Source of the DNA: Filobasidium wieringae
Lineage: Eukaryota > Basidiomycota > Tremellomycetes > Filobasidiales > Filobasidiaceae
Direction of reading: 5' to 3'
NCBI GenBank assembly: GCA_001600055.1
Contig: BCIV01000022.1
Location: forward strand, 62,001 to 126,000
Length of the DNA: 64,000 bases
Part shown: positions 34,905 to 47,158 of the stretch, in pieces
How positions within the stretch are numbered: the stretch's first letter is position 1
How the letters are laid out: each line of letters starts with the position of its first letter
The notes under the pieces: model-generated
Databases searched by the model: none
What the model was told of the DNA's origin: nothing
Seen by the model: the letters and a program-made list of their open reading frames with translations, nothing else
Position numbers and translations under genes: made by a program

Positions 34905-37749
34905 ATGAACTCGGACGAACTTGCACAGGAAGACGAGGGAGAGGGTTTTGGATGAGTTGAACGGGTTGGACGGGGCTTGGTTTTGGTCGACTCGAACTCG
35001 GTATACTTGGAGTCAATCAGGTCGACCTGAACTTGGTATACTTGGTTCACTCGGTTCACTCGGTTCAACTGGGCTCAACTCGATTGAAACTCGGTTACGG
35101 GCCGGAAGAAATTCCGGAGACTGGGAACTGGGGATTGAATCGAATTCAATTCATGCACAAACGGTTCCTCTGGGGAACGATTCGGATTCCTTGTTGATGC
35201 TCTGTTCGATATTGAAGAATCCTGGGATCTTGGATCGCTTCCGGTCCTGCTCGATGACGGGGACGAGCTGAGGGGCTCTAGACTCTGGACTCTGTTCGAC
35301 CATGACCACGAGCTGGGTCCGGACTGGGTGATTTTTGGTGCCCCGGTCGGACGTTCTTCAAAGGAATTGGTTGGGTCGGGAAAGACCTCGAGGTGCAATG
35401 CGGGGAATATGTGAGAATGCGGGGCCTTGCAAGAGGTGAGATCCTCTTCCACTATTCACGAGGAACCACCGCTCCGATCCCGTTCAGGCCTGACGTACAT
35501 CTATTCTTACCTTTTCCCTCCCTCTCTACCTTAGTTTAGATCGGGTTCGATCGGCTGGCATGGTTGGGAAAGAGCAAGGACGACCCGCCTGACCCCGTCT
35601 GTACTGATAGGTGAGTCGATCTCCGATCCGCCCTTGTTCCTCCCGGGCGCGGAGGGGAATGAATGGGGACTGATTCGGGTTTATGGTAGGACCCGATAAA
35701 CACACATCGGGAGGTTTTGTATGCGAGAGGTTTTCCGATAGTCTGGACATTTGATCCTTCCTGGAGGAAACAAGTGGGGAGGACTGCGAATGGATCGTTG
35801 GGAAGGGAATCGGAACTTACTGTCAGGGATTCGTTCTCGCTGATCTTGCGCCAGAAGAGGCTCCTTATCCGACAGATGGGTTTTGGAGTGGGATGTCGCG
35901 CCCCAGGTTCCTGCTAGCCTTGCGTGGGGTTGTTTAGTAATGGAGGATCTTTCTTGAGCTTACAATGAAGCTGGATTGAAACTCCGATACAAGAAGGAGC
36001 TAGGGGATAGATCGAACTCTTTCGAGACTAGTGCGATTTCCACCCGACCTGACTTGCATGATGGGCATTCGGAAGGCTTGGAGATGCAGAAGGAGACTCT
36101 CACTCGGACCATTCGGTTATGCTGTCGCCCGAGTCGGAATTGGTCTACGACGGTGCCATCACCCGCCGACTCGAACCTCAGGCGTATCGCTGTCAATACC
36201 CGGAATCGACCGACCCCAGAGCTTAGCCCTCGGGTATTGACACCAGCATCTGACGACCGATCGCTTAGCTTCGTTGTGATACGCACCGATCAGGCTAAAC
36301 CGAGAGATCCTTCTGGCTCAAAATATGGGGTTATGTGGACGACGTCGGGAATTAGAGGTAAAGGTTGAAATTCACCTGGGAGGCCGGGTTTACCTTAGCG
36401 CAATGCCAGCCCTGTCGTACGTTCGTCGAAACCCCCCAGCATATCAATTGAACCACAAGGAGTGTTAAAGAGAAAACAGGACACGAACTCTGGCTCTTGA
36501 TCTTCCGGAAGGGGGGAGGATGAGCACGGTTTATATGCTGAAGGGGCAGGTGGCGTAATACGTTCATAACCAGGCAAGACGGTTGAGATGGATATCGAAC
36601 GCTGTGCTTAGGTGTGGGAGGATTGATTGGGCTGTGTGTTATCGGGTGATTTTAACCTTAACGTAGATTGGAAACGGGGATCTTCTTCAGGCGTCATATA
36701 CCTCAACGAATTGCCTAAGGACTTGACACGCGGTCAGGACGGATCAGCCTCATTTTGGTGGCTGAAACTCGTCAAAATGTCGAACGCGATGAAGAGATGG
36801 GCCTGGCAGAGGGAACGGACGGCTGCGTAGGTTCGGAGCCCGGTCCGAAACGAGATCGATCCGGATAAGAGGATCATGGTGAATCGAAGCGTCCAGGCCG
36901 GTGGGCCCACAAGAAGGCCAGGGATAGGCTCGGCAAACATTTAGGAAAGCTTGGATCGAGCCAGCCCTATTCCCTAAGGGCTACTGGAAGGCGAAGAGCT
37001 GAAGTATCAGCATTACTGATCAAGCCCTTGAATGACCAGCACGTAGATTTCAGGCGACAATCGTGAATGCCAAGAATCGAGCGTGAAACTTGAAATATGG
37101 GTCGGAGCCACCCAGGGTCTGGAGTGTCATACATAGCTCTGCAATTGGGGCAACCATCTTGTGGCTGCCTCGTGAATCTGCAATTTATTAGACAACCGAA
37201 CGCACTTCTAAGCTTGTGCCGGCAAATGGTGTTCGAAGGAAGTGGGAAGAAGGTCGACAGGCTCAAATGCTTGTTACCAATGGATGGTATATCTCAGTAT
37301 ACGTATCGCTCGAGATTTGTTTGCCTCACTGAGGTACGACCACGTACCGCCTCCACTCGCTTCTGAGAGGACGATCTTAAGTCAAGCGCATGCTACTGAA
37401 CCGGCCGGGTAATAATCATAGTCTCTCCAAGTTCTGGAAACCTTTCAAGCAGCTTTACCTAAGCGTATGACTCAAGATCGCCCATATTACGATCGTGAAG
37501 CCGCAAAGCAACGGGGGCGTAGTCCCCTTCCCACGGTTCCCTGATAATGTCCATGTTACGGTGATAGTTCGTTCATCTTGAAAAAGCACGTCGGATGGAC
37601 CGAAGCGATCGTACTGGAACGTTGGATTTAAAGATACAACTGATCCGCCTTGTGTGGTTCGTGTGGTTGTTCGCGAACAGACTCTGCTCGTTCTGGTCAC
37701 GCATAGAGATTCCGATGTACAGCGTGACGGGTGCGAGGCGGTCCTTGTT
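34905..37749. other. Gene-poor region, 2.8 kb
   Basis: No frame on either strand shows a recognisable domain or convincing codon use. From 34,990 to 35,100 there are short degenerate repeats: two copies of GGTATACTTGG and adjacent copies of TTCACTCGG. The rest may be decayed sequence, untranslated regions or a non-coding transcript; I cannot tell. Confidence 0.45.
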
Positions 37750-39261
37750 TCAGATCGAGGGCTTTAGATCGCGCCCGAGACCAATCGATTCGAGCATATC
37801 GTCGATACCATCGCTCCCTTCCGCCACCAAACGTGCTATCTCTCCCCATTTCCTTCCAAGATCGTGGATCTCTTCGGCCCGCAAAATCGCACCCTCGTAG
37901 AACCCTATGCTGACCCTGCATCCTCCCTTCCAACCGACTAGATTCACACACAACGGAGGCGTTTCGAACGCTTGGCTTTGCGTCCAGATGATATCTTGCA
38001 GTCCTCCGACTTGATCTAGCCAAGGCTGATAGGCGATATTGCTGAAAACAAAACTTAGATCGAATGGCACGTTCGTCCAGTATTCCAAGTTCGACCGGTG
38101 CAAATCTTTCGCGCTTCGTCTAGCTTTCGAAACGTTCGTTGGCTGTCTGACGTGCTGTGACGCAGCTTGTATCAGATATGTTTGTAAACTGTTCGCACGT
38201 TCCCAGAATGACGAGGACGAGCCAAGCAACGAGGAATCGTACATCGAGTTCGTGTTGCGACTGTTGGAGATGAACGAATCGCCTGTCTCTGTCGATCGGA
38301 TGGATCGTGGCAAGACGCCTTTCAAATTGGCATGACGCCCGATGACCGAAGAGAGAGCGATCGTGAAGCAAGTGAGAAGGGTCGGGTTGAGCGTCTGCAC
38401 GCCCTCTTCCTTGCCCAACGTTTTGAGGGCAGAGATGACGCTCGAAGGAAGTTCTACGCAAGTGTATTCGGGGGTGCATTCCATCGGATGACGGAGAACC
38501 TGATCTTTTGTCGGCCATGAAGTCGTTTGCTCATCTATCGGGACCTCCTGACTCGATTTTGGCGGACTAGCCGGCTGCAATGGGATGATCAAATCAGGTC
38601 CTTGGCCCAGAAAAAACCTTCCTTCCGGTTCGTGAGGGAGCTTTTGTAGCGAAGGGGTTACGAGAGAGCGGAGGAGGTTCCATGCCCCACAACCGTCCGT
38701 GAACAGATGCCAAACGGAAAGAGCAAGAAAGATCGTCTCTTCGCTCGATGTAGGTGTGTACAGTGTGACCCGCCACAGTGGTACGTAGATCAAATCGCTC
38801 TGTTCCATCCGATGCAGATCGAGCTTCATGATATCCTCTATCGATCTATGGTCGGAGGGTTCGTGAAAAAGGACATCGCTACTTGGCCAAGGTGGTCCAT
38901 CCTCGAACAAGCATGGGCTTTCCCATTCAGTCACAGACGTAGCATCTTGAGGCACAAGGCGAACAGTCAAATCCTTGAATCGCGTTTGAACTTGCTGAAC
39001 CCTAGATGGTAATCGGTCGGCGGTGAGATCTGATGTGGCATCCAGAGAGATTACGAGGGTCAAGACGTGAGGGTAAGAGGACTTGTAACGAAGGTAATGA
39101 ACAGGAACTCTATTGGACGAAGCTATCGACTGGTGGATGAGCCGAGCGTCCTCTATGACCTGAATAGTACTCACGACGTCGCCTGAGAGGCATGGCGGAT
39201 GTGTTTGATGGAACCCAGTCAGAGCGGTTCTGTCGCCTCCAGATAGGAGACTTGTCTTCAT
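37750..39261 (-). CDS. Alcohol O-acetyltransferase-like acyltransferase, intronless
   Basis: 503 residues in one exon. The motif VWHLFTDGCGAW supplies HxxxDG (His185, Asp189, Gly190), the active site of the chloramphenicol-acetyltransferase/condensation superfamily to which yeast ATF-type alcohol acetyltransferases belong. A second conserved region (FVFSNIAYQPWL, then FYEGAILRAEEI) stands where these enzymes have the DFG-like loop and the last strands. The ATG at 39261 is used because the open frame upstream of it has only a TTG. Likely reaction: transfer of an acetyl or acyl group from CoA to an alcohol or a sugar hydroxyl. It is unusual here in lacking introns. It shares a 507-base upstream region with the Gfo/Idh gene. 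Confidence 0.72.
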   Translation of the reverse strand: MKTSLLSGGDRTALTGFHQTHPPCLSGDVVSTIQVIEDARLIHQSIASSNRVPVHYLRYKSSYPHVLTLVISLDATSDLTADRLPSRVQQVQTRFKDLTVRLVPQDATSVTEWESPCLFEDGPPWPSSDVLFHEPSDHRSIEDIMKLDLHRMEQSDLIYVPLWRVTLYTPTSSEETIFLALSVWHLFTDGCGAWNLLRSLVTPSLQKLPHEPEGRFFLGQGPDLIIPLQPASPPKSSQEVPIDEQTTSWPTKDQVLRHPMECTPEYTCVELPSSVISALKTLGKEEGVQTLNPTLLTCFTIALSSVIGRHANLKGVLPRSIRSTETGDSFISNSRNTNSMYDSSLLGSSSSFWERANSLQTYLIQAASQHVRQPTNVSKARRSAKDLHRSNLEYWTNVPFDLSFVFSNIAYQPWLDQVGGLQDIIWTQSQAFETPPLCVNLVGWKGGCRVSIGFYEGAILRAEEIHDLGRKWGEIARLVAEGSDGIDDMLESIGLGRDLKPSI

Positions 39262-39768
39262 GGGCTTATTGCTGATATGTGTCGACAAAACAACAGATGG
39301 TTACTGCCAAGTGATGGGTTGTTCACAACTGAATCATCCACTGGATCACGCGCTCCCGGGATATTTCGGAATGTTCCGACGAGTGACGCAACTGATAACG
39401 GAGCACGTCTTGATCTCCACGTGCTTTGGCTAGATCATCAGTTCGACCGAGGTCTGAAGATTTGTGTCTTCGGACCGGAAATCGGCGGTGGAACGGCTTG
39501 TACCTGGTCATGCGGGCAGGTGGTTTAGAGATCCTCGCAATGTAGTGGATTCGACCTGAGATCCTCCAATCTGTTCCCATGAGTCACCTCGGAAGAGGGC
39601 CGGCACGGATCTATTGTTTCTCCAGGTTCTCCACGGGGTTGACCGTCTTCCCGGAAATCGCGCTTGAACATATTGCTGGCATACTTGGTGTCGTTGCGCA
39701 ACACCAATGCTATGACTCACGATGGCCGGTACCAGGGTAAATATAGCGAGACCTGACATTGAAACAAG
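39262..39768. promoter_or_regulatory. Shared upstream region of acyltransferase and dehydrogenase genes
   Basis: Both start codons point outward from these 507 bases, so co-regulation is possible. TATA-like TAAATATA lies at 39,738-39,745, just ahead of the dehydrogenase ATG. The 168-codon frame at 39508-40014 is antisense to the dehydrogenase and is not accepted. Confidence 0.45.
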
Positions 39769-41076
39769 ATGTACGATCCCGTTGGCATCGCCGTTATCGG
39801 CACCGGTCTGATCGGCAAACGTCATATCTACCACGTCTCGACTGAAACCACCACCCGCTTGGTAGCAATCGTTGAGCCTCTCGCATTCGGTCAAGAGCTC
39901 GCTAAGAGGAACCCGGTCCCATGTTTCTCGACTATCGAGGAATTGATAGCGGCTAAGAACGATGGAAGCTTGAAGGTCGAGGCGGCAATCATCGCGACAC
40001 CTACCGGAACACATGTACCGCTTGGTATCGAGCTGTTGCGGGCAGGGATCAATGTATTGGTCGAGAAACCGATCGCTGGGACTTCTGAGGAGGCAAAGGG
40101 ATTAGTTGATGCAGTATCTGCCGCCGCTTCCACCGGCGTGACAGCCTTGATCGGGCAACATCGGCGTTTGTGAGGGTTTTTGATGTTGATCGAGAGGCTT
40201 CCCAGTCGGCTCACAAGTTGGTTCTACTTACCAGTAATCCATACACGGTTGCACTTAAAACAGCTTTAAAGGACGGCGATCTGGGTCAGGTTCTAGCGTT
40301 TCAGGGCTGCTGGACGGTTCGGAAGGGTGGGACTGTAGGTGGGGTCGATTATTACTCTGGTTGGAAGATAGAACCTGCCGGAGGGGGGACCATCGCCAGT
40401 AAGTCGTTCTACTTTTCCACCTCGATGCTTCAGAAGCTCAAGTACGGCTGCAACTAGTCAACATGATCCACGATATCGATCTCCTTCGATACTTTTTTGG
40501 CGATATCGCTTCCATAACCTGTGTCGAGGGACCTCGGGTGCGGGATTTCCCTGTCGAAGAAACCGGGGCAGTTTTGATCACGTTCCGGTCGGGCGCTGTA
40601 GGTACCTTTGTCTTCTCGGATGCCAGTCCATCGCCATATTCGTGGGAAGGTGCTACAGGAGAGAACCCAGACTTGGTCGGTTTATATGGCAAGGTATGGC
40701 ATAGATTGCCTTGTACCGAATATCTCGTGATTACTGAACCGCGGCGATTGAATTTCAATATCAGGACGTCTTGACGGTATTCGGCTCGGAAGGGAGTCTG
40801 GCGCTACCAACCCTGGAACTCAACACGTTCAATCATCTTGCCGATTCCCGAAAAGACGGTCATTGGATGAACAGGCTGAGTGTCGATGACAAGTACAAGA
40901 ACCTCGCTAAGAGTCTGGTGGACGTTCCTCCCTTTACACTGCAACTCCGACATTTCGCTAGAGTCGTTCGTGGGGAAGAACCGCCCAGCTGTTCCGCTGA
41001 AGAAGGGTTTAAGAGCGTTCAGGCCTTGGAGGCCATCGCTACGAGTATGAGGGAGAAGAAGACGATCTTTTTGTAG
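39769..41076 (+). CDS. Gfo/Idh/MocA family NAD(P)-dependent dehydrogenase
   Basis: 370 residues from exons 39769-40169, 40235-40398, 40458-40693 and 40765-41076. The Rossmann start VGIAVIGTGLIGKRH has GxGxxG; AIIATPTGTH and VEKPIAGTSEEAK (EKP) follow. The second domain has GGGTIAINMIHDIDLLRYFF, with the His and Asp typical of the active site, rebuilt across the second intron. The third junction gives DVLTVFGSEGSL. The family oxidises or reduces sugars, inositols and similar polyols, so a myo-inositol or aldose substrate is possible. It is divergent from the acyltransferase. Confidence 0.87.
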
Positions 41077-42016
41077 CGAGGTCATGCTGGCGAGTCTGAA
41101 CCGCTTCCGTTCGAACTTGTACCAAGTCTTGTCCTGTGCTCTCATGAAAGCTTTGGGTGTAACTGTACGACCAATGATGTGCGATTATCAAGAATTACTG
41201 TGTGACTGACAAAGCGATGTAGTGGACTGTTTTATGCATATGAATCGTCATAAAATGAATACCAAGCTGACTACATGCGGTTGCATCGGCTAGTCCTTGA
41301 TTTGTTTTCAGAGAGGCGATGTCATGCGGGGTATCTGTGTCGAACATTTCAAGAGCTATGTACACTGTGTCAACAATGTAAGGATACCAAGTGATCTATA
41401 TATACATCTTAACGCAATAGGGGCCAGCATCTGGACATGCTTTATAGTGTCTGTTTTGGAAACGACGAATCTTACTTATGCTGATGCAGTCGTCACAAGA
41501 TCGTACCGTAATCCACCGTTTATGAGCGAGTCAATTCACGCGATGAGGAGACGGGGTTCTCATGAGATGATAGCTCTGACAGAGTTCGCGTCCCTGAGTG
41601 GATGCAACACACCCGACTGGTACACATCCGATGGTCCTCTTGCCATACTCCCGCCGAGATCTACATCATCCCTTGACCCAATCGACTTGAATGGTGGCAA
41701 AAGTCCCCCATGACCTGACACTTTAGATGGGCATCAGCTATGGAGGGAGAGGTGCAGGTGCGACCTTGTTAGCTGATGATATCAATTGCCTGAGCTTCCT
41801 CAAATCGGGCCTTCCATAGCCTGTCGCAGATACCAACCTAAAAATCCGATGGGGACGTACTTTGAGGTCAAGCGCGCGTCGTTAGGGGTCATCTGACTGA
41901 ACGATCGACCATATTGTCCTCAGCTTTCTGTCGATATACTAACTGGGTTGTAAGCTATGATGTGAGCAAAATAAAAAGGTCACTTCAAGTGCCGCTCGGA
42001 TCAGCGCAAAAAGAAA
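41077..42016. other. Intergenic, about 940 bases
   Basis: A 138-codon plus-strand frame at 41297-41713 has no domain and mixed composition, so I do not call it. Nothing else is evident before the tRNA. Confidence 0.4.
42005..42016 (-). terminator. RNA polymerase III terminator
   Basis: T-run directly 3' of the tRNA-Phe on the minus strand (TTTCTTTTT). Confidence 0.75.
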
Positions 42017-42102
42017 TGCCCAGAACCCGGATCGAACGGGTGACCGTACGAAGTCGAAGTAATCACTTCAGTCGTACGCGCTCCCAACTGCGCCATCGAG
42101 GC
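42017..42102 (-). tRNA. tRNA-Phe (GAA) with a 13-nt intron
   Basis: On the minus strand the cloverleaf reads: acceptor GCCTCGA/TCTGGGC with discriminator A, D-stem GCGC/GCGC with loop AGTTGGGA, anticodon stem TACGA/TCGTA, variable loop CGGTC, and T-arm ACCCG-TTCGATC-CGGGT. Mature length is 73 nt. The anticodon GAA is at 42067-42069. The intron 42053-42065 sits one base 3' of the anticodon, the canonical place, and contains ACTTC, which can pair with the anticodon region. Position 5-68 is a C-T mismatch. The 3' flank has a run of T (TTTCTTTTT on the minus strand), a Pol III terminator. Confidence 0.9.
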
Positions 42103-45100
42103 GTAATAGTTTAGACAGTTGGTTGTAGCAATATATTATACACCCTACGATTATGGGAATTTAGGATCACCTCGCCTCCTCCGTTTTATCATGCGGCTCA
42201 GCACTACAGATACGTGCGGTGAGGCATTCTATCTGCCCTTGGACAATTGTCTCTGATCATGCCTTTCCAATCATCTATCGTGTCGAGTATCTTGGGATCG
42301 TCACCAAACCGATCAGATAATAGGATGAACAACCATCAGCTGAGAATCACCGGTGAAGATGCCGGTCTCGTTGAGCTTTGCCAACAGTATGTACATATTG
42401 ACTGTAGTCATTTTCAATCTCTAACCGCTTGTTTGACTACTGCCACAGAGTTCAAACGCTCAATCAAGTTCAAGTCAAAGCGGATCAAACATTTCGAGGT
42501 TTTAGAGAAGATTACACCAGGACCTTCTTGGCACGCAATATAACCACAACTCACGCTCCTTCCGTCTTGCTCCGAGTTACCACAATCAGTGTTTACCCAT
42601 CATGAGTCTGAAGAACTGGGATGACTGCACAACGATGTCCCGGATCAAAACCGACAAGACGACACGTCAAGTACACCCAAACGCCCCTTTCCGAGCCGGT
42701 TTGCAGTAGTAACGCTCATGTACTTTTATGCTATCTCTCATCTGTGAGTTCCTGGCGATCGCGGTTCGTTCTGAAGCGGAACCATTTGGGGCGGGGGAAG
42801 GGGTAAATCACGCTTTCGTTTCGACTTGATGCAATATGTGGCATAGGAGTGAACCGATCTCGATTCATGCTCGAGGATTTGTATCGATACAGACGGTCCA
42901 GCGGTTATACATCTTCCCTCGCATGACGAGAAAGTTACAAACCTGTACTGACCGAGTGAATATTGTATCGATCGAACCGATCAGTTTCTTCCTTCTCTAC
43001 CTTGCAGCGAGCACCGTTGATCGTTATCTGTTCTCGTGCTGCACGGATTCGGTTGACGATAGTCATCATCATTGACGAGCCGTATCCGACCCCCAGGTCT
43101 CATTTGGTCGTTCTCACGGACCACAACCGTCCATTGGAACAGACGTCTTCCCCATCCAGACCTTGATGATTAGAAGAGTCCAGCCTTTTAGTTCTTTTGC
43201 AAACTCTATAAGCGAAAGAGCCATCGGGTCCGATCGTGCTTCCAGCACAGGACGAACAACCGGCATTAAATTCGACGATTTTCGCTTGCGGTGACGGGGG
43301 AGAAGCTGTGTGACCCTCCATCCCGCTACGTCCAAGACCGTCTTACGGGTAGTTTTCTTGTTCGTCTACAGGATAGCAATGCGCGGTGAGAGTCATCGAT
43401 CTAGTGGAGGTTTGTGAGGTTCTTGGGTTGTTGATTTGACTGGAGGGTTGACAGAGTTTTACGGCTGAGATTTAAGACTAGTTTTGAGAATTGATGGTAC
43501 ATGAACAAGGTGTGTTGCACGGTCGCAAACCCAAACGAGGTAGTGGGCATGAGAAAAGGATACATGATCGTCTCTAGTTTATCATCTGTGATTACGAGAC
43601 GAACGAGAATCAGTTCTGCGATTGCTTGAGGGACGGTTTTCGGACTTGCTCACTATCACTGGGATTCATTCACATCACGAATAGAAATCTTGAGTGTCTC
43701 TGAGCCTTCTTGGTCTGTTTGAATAACGGGAAGTGTTGAACATACTTAGAAGAACGAACAGGTCGATACCGGGTTTGAGTCGCCGGGTAGATCTCTTTCG
43801 ATTGCTCTGATGTTGCCAGGTTGCAGATCCACTAGTCCAGTCTCGAATGAAGAGACTCCAGACTCCGTCTTGATAAAGTGGGTGAGAGCGGATCATTGAC
43901 TCTCAACGGCAGGACATCAATCTTGTCCGAAAGCGATCATCTTCAAGTTAAATCCAGACCGTCTTCTTCTATCCCAGTAGTATGTTGTGGTTTGGATCAC
44001 TGGAGAGATCTCCTAGTATTATCAAGAACAGTCATCGAATCGAGCTATTTGTGCATTGCGCTGGAGATTGTAGCGTAGGTTGAACACCGACACAGAGTGA
44101 TCGGAAACCTGATTCGACTGTCGAAAGGGCCGGTGCGAATATGCTTTGCTCACAGACCTGAGACTTGACGGATACCGTGACCTCCTTCCCACCAGATATC
44201 GATCGTTCATCATTTCATGGCTCAGCCGTGAACGATACGGGCTGATCTGAACGTTCTTGCTTGCGTCTTTTCATTAGTAGGGATGAAGAGGATGAGGTAG
44301 GAACGCTTGTCTTTGCGACCTTTGTTACAGTTGAAGTTGATGTGGATACAACGTAGATCAAGCAACGCACCTTGAAGGAATGACCAGGATCAAAGCCTGC
44401 CGTCCTTCTCACAACAGATGGAGCTGGATTTTGTATGACTACAAGCTACAAGTAACTCGTAAGTTTTAGCAATTGTACACTCGTACGAGAAATCAAGGAA
44501 ATAACAGTATGACGACGGTGAGTTTCATTCCAACGTATCAACGAATAAAGACGTCCGATCACAAACACAAGGAGGCTGATACGTCTGATACAGTATCCTC
44601 CATCCTGAAGGATCTTCACAAGAACGGCAAGCAACAACACACTGCCGAGTCCCGAAGTCTCTTCGACTATCGAGCGGACCGCTAGCCCCGAGGGGGCGTG
44701 GACAACGACTCCGCTCGCTTGGAAGAGAAGGTGGGTTCGTTTGCGGAGATTGACCTGGAGGAAGAGCGGTCTGGGTTGCAACCGAACTGACTATACGAGG
44801 GGGAGGAGGAGACGAGGCGAGGGTGCGTTGGATGTTCTTGAGGCATAAGGAGCTGGGAACGATGAATGGATGTCGTTATAGACGGTTCGAGGAGAGTGCG
44901 ACAGAGTACCACAGTATTGCCATCCGCCAGAAGACCTCGAACACCTCGAAATGCATACCCTCCGACACCTGACGTGATCCGATCGCATCCCCCCGAACTA
45001 GCGCCACAACGTAATCCCTCCCGACCGACGCAACCCTCTCGCTGTACAATTGCCTCCGCTCGAAATCTTTCGGTGATGACCTAGCGTTCTATCTTTGAAC

Positions 45101-45330
45101 ACCTCCGCCCGCACTCCACTCGTTCGCTCGGTCGAGGCCCTCGAGGCCCAGTTTTTGCCAAGCGCTTGTGTCTGGGTGGATGGTTGGGGGGTGGGGTGCG
45201 GAGGTGATGATTGCTTTTCGAGTTGGTTGGGATCGGAACTCCATCCTCTGAAAAGTCTTTACCTTCAATCTTTCCAACAAACGAACTTTTCGACTTAGAC
45301 CTCGCCCTTTTACACCTGCGACACCTTACG
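42103..45330. other. Gene-poor region, 3.2 kb
   Basis: No gene that I can support. A 73-codon minus-strand frame at 43100-43321 starts at a true ATG and has six cysteines (GCSSCAG, VCKRTK, VCSNG), but has no signal peptide or known family. The last 300 bases are the promoter and 5' leader of the MFS gene at 45,331, with pyrimidine-rich stretches. Confidence 0.4.
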
Positions 45331-47158
45331 ATGCCCTCGAGAGGAGCGAACCACGATCACAATGGGAATCGAATGTCGACCTCGGCTCCTTCCATGCAAT
45401 CATCACACCGCCGTTCAACCGTCTCAACCTCCCGATCGAACTCACCCGATCACCACGACTCGAACCCTGAGAGCGACGACGATCTACCAGCTGCAACGAT
45501 AAGAGAAGACGATCCTAAAGTCTATGCGAAACTCGGGTTCTGTTATCCGACCTGGTACAAATGGTACATCCTCACCGTCATCTTCATCATCCAATGTTCC
45601 ATGAACTTCAACGCGGGGATCTACGGGAACGCCGTCCCCGGTCTACAAGATCAGTTCGGGATCTCGGCTCAAGCTGCAAGAGTCGGTCAGATGATCTTCC
45701 TGATCGCCTATGGATTCGGATGCGAGCTCTGGGCACCGTGGAGTGAAGAGTTTGGGAGGAGGACGATCCTGCAGTTATCCCTGTTCTTCGTCAACATTTG
45801 GCAAATCCCTTGCGCACTCGCACCCAACTTTGGAACCATCGTCGTCTGTCGATTCTTGGGAGGTCTTTCCAGCGCAGGAGGATCGGTCACCTTGGGAATG
45901 GTAGCGGACATGTGGGAACCAGAGTATCAACAATACGCCGTAGCCTACGTCGTCTTCTCCTCGGTCGGAGGATCCGTCATCGCCCCTGTCGTAGGAGGAT
46001 TCGTACAACAGAGTCTCAATTGGAGATGGGTCTTTTGGCTTCAATTGATCTTTGGTGGATTCGTCCAGGTCTTACACTTCTTCACCGTCAAGGAGACCCG
46101 ATCTTCCGTCCTCGTCAACCGATACGCTCAACAGTTGAGGAAAGATGGCGATTCCAGTGCTTGGAGTGAAGACGAGATCAAGAAACGGAAAGTCAAGCAA
46201 TCGGGGGAATGGAATTGGGCTGGACTCCCTTTGAGCGAGATCACCACGATCTGGATCAGACCGTTCAAGATGTTCTTGACCGAACCTATCGTCCTGTTCT
46301 TGTCGCTGCTCAGTGGGTTCAGTGATGCTTTGATCTTTACTTTCCTGGAATCGTACAGCCCGGTGTACGAACAGTGGGGCTTCAACGCTGGGATGGTCGG
46401 ATTGGCTTTCCTTCCGTGAGTCGCCGTAGTTTTCGTTCGAAAAAGAACGCTCACTGACGAGTAACCAACCGTTAGCCTTCTGGTCGGATACTTCCTCGCA
46501 TACTTTTCATTCTTCCCGTGGTTTGCCAAACAGAGCAAGTTTCAAAAACGAGACGGCTACGTCGTCCCCGAATACCGACTCAAATGGCTCCTCTACTTGG
46601 CTCCCCTGGAGACCATCGGGCTGTTCGGATTCGCTTGGACCTCGATCGGACCGAGCTACGGGATCCCTTGGATCGCTCCCATGCTCTTCTCCGCACTGGT
46701 CGGAGCGGCCAATTATGCGATTTATATGGCTACGATAGATTACATGATCGCGGCGTACGGACCTTATGCCGCTTCTGCTACAGGAGGGAACGGGTTCGCA
46801 AGGGATTTACTGTCTGGTATCGCGGCGATGTACGCAACACCTCGTAAGTACAGCCTGTCGTCGGCCGCTTGATGTCGTCTCTACCCGCTGACCTGTCCCA
46901 CCAATCGCAGTCTATACCAATATCAAATCCCCCAAAGAAGGGTTCCATCTGGCTTACGCTTCCACCATCTTAGCTTGCCTGGCTTTCCTCGTCGCCATCC
47001 CCGTCTACGTGTTTTACATCTACGGACCTCAGATCCGTGATAGATCAGCTTTTGCCAACTCCATCAACGAGGGGAGGAAACATCATGACGGTCAAGGAGC
47101 ACATATGAACGATCCAAAGGAAAACGGACCGAATGGACATATCGAGTCGTCCGCATGA
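45331..47158 (+). CDS. MFS transporter, DHA1 polyamine/drug exporter (TPO-like)
   Basis: 566 residues from exons 45331-46415, 46476-46843 and 46911-47158. A Ser/His-rich cytosolic N tail of about 80 residues precedes TM1 (WYKWYILTVIFIIQCSMNF). Motif A is APWSEEFGRR, and PVVGGFVQQSLNWRW carries the motif-C region. A charged loop (KKRKVKQSGEW) divides the two halves, and the second half includes EPIVLFLSLLSGF and GGNGFARDLLSG. The pattern matches fungal 12-helix DHA1 exporters such as polyamine and multidrug transporters of the plasma membrane. The hydrophilic His/Asn-rich C tail ends HIESSA. Substrate unknown. Confidence 0.9.

Noticed and set aside
34905..37749. Possible transposon remnant
   Set aside because: No terminal repeats, target duplications, or transposase/reverse-transcriptase motifs seen.
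39508..40014. 168-codon minus-strand frame
   Set aside because: Antisense to the Gfo/Idh gene and arginine/serine-rich; no motif.
43100..43321. 73-codon cysteine-containing minus-strand frame
   Set aside because: True ATG but no signal peptide, domain or splice context; mentioned in the gap entry only.
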